A DNA stretch of 8,440 nucleotides from Candidatus Elarobacter sp. (GTDB taxonomy: Bacteria > Vulcanimicrobiota > Vulcanimicrobiia > Vulcanimicrobiales > Vulcanimicrobiaceae). Positions within the stretch are counted from its first letter, which is position 1. Each line of letters opens with the position of its first letter. The DNA lies in contig JASLGJ010000572.1 of NCBI GenBank assembly GCA_030150085.1, positions 1 to 8,440 on the forward strand. Reading direction: 5' to 3'. Of the stretch, positions 1 to 5,365 are shown piece after piece. Under the pieces are notes generated by a model, which searched no databases, was not told where the DNA came from, and was given only the letters and a program-made list of their open reading frames with translations. The position numbers were made by a program, and so were the translations under genes.

Positions 1-49
1 GCTGGCCGACCCGAGCCGCTGGATGGAGCGCCGGCGGCAGAACGGCTAG
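1..49 (+). other. Inverted copy of the 3' end of the GNAT gene
   Basis: Read on the plus strand from base 2, this stretch encodes LADPSRWMERRRQNG and a TAG stop, identical to the last 15 residues of the GNAT protein at 207-650. It exists because the inverted repeat extends into that gene. Only the tail is in the window. Whether a whole second, convergent copy lies to the left, or only this fragment exists, cannot be decided here. It should not be annotated as an independent gene. Confidence 0.8.
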
Positions 50-255
50 CCCTGTCCGCAGGCCCGAGCGCTCAGCGCTCCAGCAGCCGGACCGCGCGCT
101 CGACGCCAAGCGCGCTGGGCGCTCGCCACGCGCCGCCCCGCGCCGCCCGGCGTCGAGCGCGCGGTCCGGCTGCTGGAGCGCTGAGCGCTCGGGCCTGCGG
201 ACAGGGCTAGCCGTTCTGCCGCCGGCGCTCCATCCAGCGGCTCGGGTCGGCCAGC
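1..255. repeat. Perfect inverted repeat, 107-bp arms, 41-bp spacer
   Basis: Bases 1-107 are the exact reverse complement of 149-255 (position i pairs with 256-i), checked base by base. The symmetry breaks at 108/148, leaving a spacer at 108-148. The outer limit is unknown because the left arm runs into the window edge. The right arm holds the last 16 codons of the GNAT gene plus its 3' flank, so the left arm carries an inverted copy of the same gene tail. Each arm also contains a small 15-base palindrome (66-80 and 176-190, GAGCGCT/AGCGCTC). There are no transposase, target-site or terminal-repeat features, so it does not look like an insertion sequence. It could be a fold-back (template-switch) duplication, the edge of a tail-to-tail duplication, or a chimeric contig end. 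Confidence 0.97.
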
Positions 256-650
256 GGCGCGAACCCGTTCTGCGCGTAGAGCCCGTGCGCGTCGCGCGTC
301 GCCAGGATCCAGCGCCGCAGGCCCTGCAGCTCGGGGTGCGCGAGCACGCTCGCGATCAGCCACGTGCCCAGGCTCTTGCCGCGCACGGCGGGGTCGACGA
401 ACACGTCGCACAGCCAGGCGAAGTCGGTCGCGTCGGTGACGACCCGCGCGAACCCCACCTGGCGCCCGTTCTCGTACAGCCCGAACGGCACGGAGAAGCG
501 CAGCGAGCGCGCGATCTGCGCGCGCGTCCGCTCCGCCGCCCAGTACGACGCGCGCAGAAAGCGCTCCACCGCGTCGAGATCGATCAGCGCGGCATCGGTC
601 GAGATCAGGTACGGACCCTTCCGCACCTCGTACGGCGGCAGCTCGTCCAC
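207..650 (-). CDS. GNAT-family N-acetyltransferase (small, 147 aa)
   Basis: Single-domain Gcn5-related acetyltransferase expected to move an acetyl group from acetyl-CoA to an amine in the cytoplasm; the acceptor is unknown. Visible marks are the acetyl-CoA-binding motif A around residues 84-100 (VFVDPAVRGKSLGTW, with R90-G91-K92-S93-L94-G95 at the pyrophosphate loop) and the C-terminal ARDAHGLY..NGF-like strand/helix (TRDAHGLYAQNGF, 118-130). The length fits the common 140-150-residue GNAT group. The GTG at 650 is chosen because longer in-frame starts would run into the LysE gene, which ends 29 bases upstream; the Shine-Dalgarno site is weak. It is co-directional with and probably co-transcribed with the exporter. 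Acetylating the amino group of the operon's product as self-protection is an inference only. The last 49 coding bases lie in the inverted repeat at 1-255. Confidence 0.9.
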   Translation of the reverse strand: MDELPPYEVRKGPYLISTDAALIDLDAVERFLRASYWAAERTRAQIARSLRFSVPFGLYENGRQVGFARVVTDATDFAWLCDVFVDPAVRGKSLGTWLIASVLAHPELQGLRRWILATRDAHGLYAQNGFAPLADPSRWMERRRQNG

Positions 651-679
651 GCGCCGCGCTTCGCGGCGCGGCGGCGCGC

Positions 680-1279
680 CTACTCCAGCCAGATCGGGAC
701 GATGGACGCGGCCAGCAGCAGGCCGAGCAGGACGTTGGCGATGCGCCAGTGGCGCTCGGTGCGCAGCGCGCGCGCCAGCACGACCCCGGCCGCGCACCAC
801 AGCACGAGCGAGACGCTCGAGGCGATCCCGAACGTCAGGCCCAGAATCGCCGCCAGCCGGGCCGGGTTGGCGCTGAGCGTCGCGAACGACGCGGCCGCGC
901 TGAGCGTCAGCGCCCAGCCCTTGGGGTTCAGCCACAGCAGCAGCGCGCCGCCGAAGAAGCTGGTCGGCACCTGCACCGTCCCGGCGTCCGTCTTCGGGGC
1001 GCCGCTGGAGCCGATCTTCCAGGCCAGCCAGAGCAGGTAGAGCGAGCCGATCACTTTCATCGCCAGCTGCAGGGCCGGCGCGGCCTGCAGCAGGCCGGCC
1101 AGACCGGCCGCGGCGAGCGCGGCCAGCGTGGCCAAGCCGAAGGCGATGCCGCTCACCAGCGGCACGCTGCGCCGGAAACCGAACTGCGCCCCCGAGGCGG
1201 TGGCCAGGGTCGTCGCGCCGCCCGGTGAGAGCGTCGCCACGACCACGAACACGATCAGGGGGAGCAGCACTTCGGACAC
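680..1279 (-). CDS. LysE/RhtB-family amino-acid exporter
   Basis: Inner-membrane permease of the LysE superfamily, 199 residues, a normal length. The family exports amino acids and analogues (lysine, homoserine, threonine, cysteine) using ion gradients. Sequence marks are the N-terminal hydrophobic helix followed by the family SPG motif (LSPGGATTLATASGAQFGFRR, 17-37; most members have SPGP), a second helix at about 40-62, a third at 70-89 (YLLWLAWKIG), the conserved LNPKGW motif at 117-122, and further hydrophobic helices at about 145-170 and 181-197. The GTG start is supported by a GAGGAGG Shine-Dalgarno about 11 bases upstream. It lies 106 bp behind the biosynthetic operon on the same strand. 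Given a neighbouring pathway that makes a modified amino acid, product efflux is a reasonable but unproven role. Confidence 0.92.
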   Translation of the reverse strand: MSEVLLPLIVFVVVATLSPGGATTLATASGAQFGFRRSVPLVSGIAFGLATLAALAAAGLAGLLQAAPALQLAMKVIGSLYLLWLAWKIGSSGAPKTDAGTVQVPTSFFGGALLLWLNPKGWALTLSAAASFATLSANPARLAAILGLTFGIASSVSLVLWCAAGVVLARALRTERHWRIANVLLGLLLAASIVPIWLE

Positions 1280-1385
1280 GGCGCGGACGACCTCCTCGAA
1301 TCCCCGCTTCGGGGCGCACGTCGAACTTTACACAAACGATACACTCCGACCCGGCGACCGGCCCTCCCTGCCGGCGCGAGCCGGC
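1280..1385 (-). promoter_or_regulatory. Gap between biosynthetic operon and exporter: hairpin and possible promoter
   Basis: Directly after the stop of the second oxygenase, GCCGGC-GCGA-GCCGGC (1370-1385) can form a 6-bp hairpin, but no T-run follows on the minus strand, so a factor-independent terminator is not well supported. At 1321-1345 there is a short AT-richer island in otherwise GC-rich DNA, with a weak -10-like TAAAGT (1325-1330, minus) and no convincing -35. A small CCCCG-CTT-CGGGG hairpin (1301-1314 region) precedes the LysE ribosome-binding site. It may be a separate promoter for lysE-GNAT, or read-through from the operon may drive them. Confidence 0.35.
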
Positions 1386-2219
1386 TCAGTCGAAGAAGCG
1401 CCAGCCGTCCTCTTGGTGGATCAGGAACAGGCCCATCGTGCGGCGGGTCGAGGTGCAGCGCTCGACGGCGTGCAGGTTCTTGCTCTGGAACAGGGTGAGC
1501 TGGCCCGGCTGCGGCTTGAGCGGGATGCTCGCGGCGCGCTCCAGCTCGGCCATCTTGCCCGTGTCGCGGTACTCGGCGTGCAGCTCGTCGAGCTTGGCGC
1601 GCGAGGGCGGCTGGACGTTCCAGACGATCATCCCGGCGTCGTTGGCCGAGCCCTGGATGGTCAGGAAGCCGCCCAGCTGGCGCTGGTAGGAGCGCTTCAT
1701 CGGCCAGTTCGCGAGGTCGCGCGCGTAGCTGATGTCGTCGCAGTGCGGGGCGAAGTTGAAGGGCGCCTCGAACGGCTCGTAGACGCGCCGGGTCGCCAGC
1801 AGGAACTCGACCTGGTACTCGCGCCCGATCGTGAGGGGCTTGGCGTCGAGGGCGTCGGCGAACAGCCGCACGAAGCGCGTCCGCCGCAGGCCTTCGTTGA
1901 CCTTCGCGGCGATGCCGAAGTACTCGGCGGCCTTCGAGACGAGCTGCTCGCGCTCTTCGCGCTGCAGCTGGCCCAGCGTCACCGAGGTCGCGACGATGCC
2001 GGCGTGGTGCTCGTTCTTGGTGAACGGCGAGCTCGAGAAGCCCTCGTCGTCCCACCACGCTTCGAGCTCGTGCGCGGGCACGACGTCCATGACGATCGCG
2101 TCCGCCTCGTCGGCTTCGAGCGCGTGGATCGCCTGCGCGAGCGACAGCTCGCGCGGGCGGGCGGGCGCGCCGAACCGCATCATCTGGGACTGGTACACGG
2201 CTTGCATGGTCTCTTGCAT
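1386..2219 (-). CDS. 2OG-Fe(II) oxygenase, second paralogue
   Basis: Predicted non-haem iron, 2-oxoglutarate-dependent oxygenase of 277 residues; the likely reaction is hydroxylation, desaturation or a related oxidation of an amino-acid-like substrate. The facial triad appears intact: H159 and D161 in APHCDDI, and H250 in NLHAVERC. R259 (CTSTRRT), nine residues after the distal His, is the likely 2OG carboxylate anchor. Asp at the HxD position argues for oxygenation rather than halogenation. It is clearly paralogous to the protein at 3287-4129: both share an N-terminal AWWDD motif, RRT.FV.L, REYQ, PHCD at the same residue number, and the HAVE.C.STR.T.G.FL tail. They differ strongly elsewhere. 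The ATG at 2219 has a GAGGAG site 5-6 bases upstream and lies 24 bp after the M14 gene. It is the last gene of the operon. Substrate not inferable. Confidence 0.88.
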   Translation of the reverse strand: MQETMQAVYQSQMMRFGAPARPRELSLAQAIHALEADEADAIVMDVVPAHELEAWWDDEGFSSSPFTKNEHHAGIVATSVTLGQLQREEREQLVSKAAEYFGIAAKVNEGLRRTRFVRLFADALDAKPLTIGREYQVEFLLATRRVYEPFEAPFNFAPHCDDISYARDLANWPMKRSYQRQLGGFLTIQGSANDAGMIVWNVQPPSRAKLDELHAEYRDTGKMAELERAASIPLKPQPGQLTLFQSKNLHAVERCTSTRRTMGLFLIHQEDGWRFFD

Positions 2220-2243
2220 GATGTCTCCTCGCGGGCCGAAGCG

Positions 2244-3305
2244 TCAGCGGCGGGGCGCCAGGCAATCGCCTTGGCCCAGTTCGCTCAAGGCCGGTCGCCG
2301 CAGCAGCCGGTACAGCTCGGCCGGCTTGGGTTCGGTGGTCGAATGGCGGTATTTCGGAAACAGCAGCAGGCCGCTGCGCTCGGCGACCAGCGGCGCGCCG
2401 TCGCAGGTGCCCAGCCGCTGGCTGGACGCGACCGGCTGGAAGTTCTTCAAGCCGCGCTCGAGCCGCACGTCGCCGGGCGGATAGGGCACGATCGCGGACC
2501 AGGTGTAGATCGGGTTCGCGCGGTCGGTCAGGGGCGGGAGCGGCACGCCCCGCCCGAGCGCGTCGACCGCCGCGATGGCCTGCAGGCAGACCCGCACGCC
2601 GACCGCGATCTCGTACAGCCCGAAGCCCTTCTGCCCCAGCTCGAAGCTCAGGCTGATGGTGCCGGCTTCGTCCATGAACTCACCCGACGTGCAGTCGGCG
2701 CCGGGCGCCTCGGAGAACTTGCGGCCCCAGTAGGTGATGACCGGGCTCTCCGGCGAGATGGCGTGCGCGAACCGCATCGTCGCTTCCTGATAACCGAAGA
2801 CGAAGAACGGCGCGTCGGACGGCTCGATGGTCTGGTGCAGGTCGACGCAGTAGCGGGCTCGGCTCAGGATCGGCTTGAGCTCCCGCGCGCGCCGCTGCTC
2901 GAGCGTGTCGGGTGCGCTCTCGCCGAACGAGCGGTTCAGGTCGCGCTGCACGAAGCGCGTTCCCTGCCGCGCCGCCTCGACGTTGCAGAGCACGAAGCCG
3001 AGCGAGGACGACGGCACGAGCAGACCTCGGCTCAGGTAGTCGCAGACCGCGGTGAGGACCGCCAAGCCGCCGACCTCGTTGCCGTGCATGAGCGCCATGA
3101 AGAGCAGGTCGACGGCCGCGCCGCGCGCGCCGGGCGGGCGCACGACGAAGGCGTGGCGCTCCAAGCGCTCCACCGTGCCGGCGCCCAGCGCCGCGCCCGC
3201 GGCGAAGCGCTCGAACGACGCCAGCTCGCGCTCCAGCTGGGCGCGCCCGTCCTCGGGCGGCGCGGCGGCGGGAGCGGCGACCTGCGTCAGTGGAACATCC
3301 GCCAT
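2244..3305 (-). CDS. M14 (AstE/AspA-type) zinc deacylase
   Basis: Member of the succinylglutamate desuccinylase/aspartoacylase branch of zinc carboxypeptidases, 353 residues. Such enzymes hydrolyse an amide bond on N-acyl amino acids. Visible signatures: zinc ligands H74 and E77 in MHGNEVGG, third ligand H157 in VDLHQT, the substrate-binding RDLNRSFG motif (121-128) and the probable catalytic E222 in SLSFELG. The C-terminal portion (from about 265) probably forms the beta-rich domain of this family. The start codon lies inside the 3' end of the upstream oxygenase gene (19-bp overlap), implying translational coupling; its Shine-Dalgarno (GGCGGG) is weak, consistent with coupling. Its placement between two oxygenase paralogues suggests it removes an acyl group from, or opens an amide in, a pathway intermediate. 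That role is inferred; a generic N-acyl amino acid amidase is the alternative. Confidence 0.88.
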   Translation of the reverse strand: MADVPLTQVAAPAAAPPEDGRAQLERELASFERFAAGAALGAGTVERLERHAFVVRPPGARGAAVDLLFMALMHGNEVGGLAVLTAVCDYLSRGLLVPSSSLGFVLCNVEAARQGTRFVQRDLNRSFGESAPDTLEQRRARELKPILSRARYCVDLHQTIEPSDAPFFVFGYQEATMRFAHAISPESPVITYWGRKFSEAPGADCTSGEFMDEAGTISLSFELGQKGFGLYEIAVGVRVCLQAIAAVDALGRGVPLPPLTDRANPIYTWSAIVPYPPGDVRLERGLKNFQPVASSQRLGTCDGAPLVAERSGLLLFPKYRHSTTEPKPAELYRLLRRPALSELGQGDCLAPRR

Positions 3306-4129
3306 TGCCCGCCGTGCCAGACGAGGAACGAGCCGAGGGTCTGGCGCGTCGACGCACACTGCTCGACGGCGTGCATGACGCGCGTGTTGAGGATGTTGAG
3401 CTGGCCCGGCCGCCCCGTGGCGACGACCTTGGGGACGCCTTCGAGCGCCGCGATGCGCCCGCTGCGCGCGTACTCGCCCATCAGCGCGTCGAGCGCGGGG
3501 CGGGTCGGCGGGCGGTAGTCCCACATCACCAGGCCCGCGCCGTTCTCGGCGTCCTTGACCGAGAGGAAGATCGAGATCTGGTCGTAGCCCTCGTCGTAGC
3601 CTTCCGCGATCGGCCACTTCTCCGGCTCGCGCCCGAAGTGGATCGCGTCGCAGTGGGGCGGCACGCTGTAGCTGCTGCCCTCGTTGGGCTGGTACTCGCG
3701 CTTGGAGACCAGCGGCAGCTCGCCCCAGTCGCCGACCCGCACCGAGTCCGCGCCCAGCTCGCGCCGGCAGAGCTGCACGAAGGCGGTCCGGCGCAGGGCG
3801 TCGTTGCAGCGCCCGGCGTAGGCGAAGTAGTCGATCAGGCCGGGAATCAGCGCGTCGCCGGTGAGCCGCTGGGTGGGCCCGATCGCCAAGCCCGACTTGC
3901 CCGCCCCGGGGAAGCTCTGGTGCTGGGTGACGGGCGGGAAGGCCGGGTCGTCCCACCACGCGCCCAGCTCGGCGGGATCGACCAGATCGAGCAGCACCGC
4001 CGCGGCCTTGCGGTCGCGGATCAGCAGCGCGCTCTCGGCCAAGCTGAGCGCGCGCCGCTCGACCCGCTGGTCGAAGGAGTAGATCTCGCCCGGGTAGACC
4101 GGGTTCGCGAGCGTTCGCTCTTGCAGCAC
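3287..4129 (-). CDS. 2OG-Fe(II) oxygenase, first paralogue
   Basis: Predicted Fe(II)/2-oxoglutarate oxygenase of 280 residues. Metal ligands H159 and D161 lie in PPHCDAI and the distal H253 in VMHAVEQC. R262 in ASTRQT is the probable 2OG anchor, nine residues past the distal His, as in prolyl-4-hydroxylase-like folds rather than the PhyH-like halogenase next door. With an Asp in HxD it should hydroxylate or desaturate rather than chlorinate. It shares many motifs with the protein at 1386-2219 but has an insertion after the HxD (AEGYDEGYDQ, 175-184) and different central sequence, so the substrate may differ. The GTG start at 4129 is chosen because GAGGGA overlaps the halogenase stop codon and sits 7 bases upstream; longer in-frame reading would overlap the halogenase gene. 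It lies 11 bp behind the halogenase and overlaps the next gene by 19 bp. Confidence 0.88.
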   Translation of the reverse strand: MLQERTLANPVYPGEIYSFDQRVERRALSLAESALLIRDRKAAAVLLDLVDPAELGAWWDDPAFPPVTQHQSFPGAGKSGLAIGPTQRLTGDALIPGLIDYFAYAGRCNDALRRTAFVQLCRRELGADSVRVGDWGELPLVSKREYQPNEGSSYSVPPHCDAIHFGREPEKWPIAEGYDEGYDQISIFLSVKDAENGAGLVMWDYRPPTRPALDALMGEYARSGRIAALEGVPKVVATGRPGQLNILNTRVMHAVEQCASTRQTLGSFLVWHGGQWRMFH

Positions 4130-4140
4130 GGCGCCGTCCC

Positions 4141-5079
4141 TCAGCGCAGGACGGTGCCGGCCGGGCCGAACGGGGTGCCGCGCGCGTTTCTCTCCACCCG
4201 CCGGTTGTGGCCGTAGCGGTCCTCGCCCGAGACCAGCACGACGCCGTACTTGTCGAGCGAGATCGTGCTGCCGTACTCCTCGACCGTGTCGGTGCCGGGG
4301 TAGACCTGCACCGCGGTCGGCACGTAGCGGCTGGCGTAGCCGAGGCGAGTCTGGTTCTGCGAGGTGTTGGGGAACGACGAGTGCATCAGGGTCGACCAGA
4401 AGACCACGAACTCGCCGGGCTGCATGACGATCGAGACGGCCTTGCTCTCGTCCGGCTTCCAGTCGGGGTCCTTCTGCAGATTGCGGTAGTCGTAGCCGTA
4501 GAAGCCGCGCTTGATGCCGTCCTTCTCGACCGCGTTCACGTTGCTGGGATCGAACAGCATCCCCTTGGACTCGTCGTAGAACATCTCTTCGTGCGTGCCG
4601 GGCATGAAGCGCAGGCAGCCGTTCTCCTCGTTGGCCTCGGTGAGCGCGGTCCAGACCGTGATCGCGCCGCCGAAGCGGGTGTCGCCCGGCCACACGATCT
4701 GCGGCTTGCCCGAGGCGTGCGCGAAGGTGTCGGCCTGGTGCCAGTCGGTGCCCTCGTCGCCGGGGTACTTGGGGAACATCTCCGAGCGCCAGCAGATCAC
4801 GTCCGGGCCGAGGATCGCGTTGAGGCGCTGCACGATCTCGGGCCGCGCGATGTGCTCGCTGAGCAAGTCCACGTCGAGGTGGCGGTCGTAGTTGGCGATC
4901 ATGCTGGTCGGCGGCAGGTCGTAGACCGCGTAGTCGCGGTCGAAGAGCTGCGGGCGGATCTTGCGGTAGCGCTCGCGCGCCTCGTCCGGCTCGTACAGCT
5001 TGAACGGGCCGATGAAGCCCTGCTTGCGGAAGGTCGCGATCTCGTCGGGCGTCAGCCGGAAATCGACGTCGGTTTGCAT
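4141..5079 (-). CDS. SyrB2-type Fe(II)/2OG halogenase (chlorinating enzyme)
   Basis: Non-haem iron halogenase of the PhyH-like fold, 312 residues (SyrB2 is about 310). This family chlorinates unactivated carbons of aminoacyl groups tethered to a carrier protein, using Fe(II), 2OG, O2 and chloride. The diagnostic motif is visible: DWHQADTF gives H114 and A116, i.e. HxA instead of the HxD/E of hydroxylases, leaving an iron site open for chloride. The distal ligand is H233 in STLMHSS; R245 and R251 (TRLGYASRYVP) match the conserved arginines for 2OG and active-site contacts. The whole protein agrees with what I recall of SyrB2: GFIGPF, NYDRHLD, CWR.E.FPKYPGDEGTDW, ASGKPQI, GYDYR.LQ and EEYG. The ATG at 5079 is preferred to the GTG at 5100 because GGAGAGGAA lies 10 bases upstream of it and the protein then begins at the family's usual place. 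It follows the carrier gene by 4 bp; that carrier is the obvious substrate bearer. Confidence 0.95.
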   Translation of the reverse strand: MQTDVDFRLTPDEIATFRKQGFIGPFKLYEPDEARERYRKIRPQLFDRDYAVYDLPPTSMIANYDRHLDVDLLSEHIARPEIVQRLNAILGPDVICWRSEMFPKYPGDEGTDWHQADTFAHASGKPQIVWPGDTRFGGAITVWTALTEANEENGCLRFMPGTHEEMFYDESKGMLFDPSNVNAVEKDGIKRGFYGYDYRNLQKDPDWKPDESKAVSIVMQPGEFVVFWSTLMHSSFPNTSQNQTRLGYASRYVPTAVQVYPGTDTVEEYGSTISLDKYGVVLVSGEDRYGHNRRVERNARGTPFGPAGTVLR

Positions 5080-5083
5080 GACT

Positions 5084-5365
5084 CTAGCGTTCCTCTCCAC
5101 CGCGGGCGTCGACGCCCGCGTACTCTCGCGATGCGGCCGCGGCGCGGTAGGCCTCGGCCCAGCCGTTCACCGACGGCGCCCCCATCAGTTTGCTCGTCGG
5201 CACCTGCAGCCCGAGCGCGTCCTCGACCCGGATCTGCAGCTCGACGATCGTCAGCGACGTCGCGCCGCGCTCGAAGAAGTCGTCGTCGGGCCGCAAGTCG
5301 GGGTAGCCGAGCGTGGCGTCGCAGGTGCTCTTGATCGTCTCGGTGATGTCTGTCGTGTCAGCCAT
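5084..5365 (-). CDS. Free-standing carrier (thiolation) protein
   Basis: A 93-residue peptidyl/acyl carrier protein. The phosphopantetheine site is Ser37 in FFERGATSLTIVELQ, the canonical start of helix 2, preceded by the PDDDFFE turn and followed by a helix rich in acidic residues (RVEDALG). After modification by a phosphopantetheinyl transferase (not in the window) it would carry the amino acid activated by the adjacent adenylation enzyme and present it to the halogenase, as CytC2 or the carrier part of SyrB1 does. The start codon overlaps the end of the adenylation gene by 8 bases, with GGAGAGG just before it, so the two are likely made in coupled fashion. The last 15-20 residues (REYAGVDARGGEER) look like a flexible tail. 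It is the only carrier in the window. Confidence 0.92.
   Translation of the reverse strand: MADTTDITETIKSTCDATLGYPDLRPDDDFFERGATSLTIVELQIRVEDALGLQVPTSKLMGAPSVNGWAEAYRAAAASREYAGVDARGGEER
5090..5098 (-). promoter_or_regulatory. Ribosome-binding site that fixes the halogenase start
   Basis: GGAGAGGAA on the minus strand, inside the last codons of the carrier gene and 10 bases before the ATG at 5079. It supports that ATG over the GTG at 5100, which would place the site inside the coding region. Confidence 0.6.

Noticed and set aside
1..255. Insertion sequence or transposon end
   Set aside because: The arms include the coding end of the GNAT gene and there is no transposase or target-site duplication.
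1370..1385. Factor-independent terminator after the second oxygenase
   Set aside because: The GCCGGC hairpin is present but is short and lacks a following T-run on the transcribed strand; noted only as part of the intergenic region.
1128..3518. Very long plus-strand open frame (796 codons) and similar long plus-strand frames at 4207-5334 and 5313-6959
   Set aside because: They lie antisense to genes with intact catalytic motifs, are made of low-complexity Arg/Ala/Gly/Val/Leu-rich sequence typical of reading the opposite strand in high-GC DNA, and show no recognisable domain.
4141..5079. Ordinary phytanoyl-CoA-dioxygenase-type hydroxylase
   Set aside because: The metal motif is HQA, not HxD, and the surrounding sequence follows SyrB2-type chlorinating enzymes along its whole length.
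4184..5100. Near-identical 14-bp direct repeats (13 of 14 matching) at 4184-4197 and 5087-5100, bracketing the halogenase gene, suggesting cassette insertion
   Set aside because: Both copies sit in coding sequence (the upstream one is also the ribosome-binding site), and several 13/14 matches are expected by chance in a window of this size. No other sign of insertion is seen.
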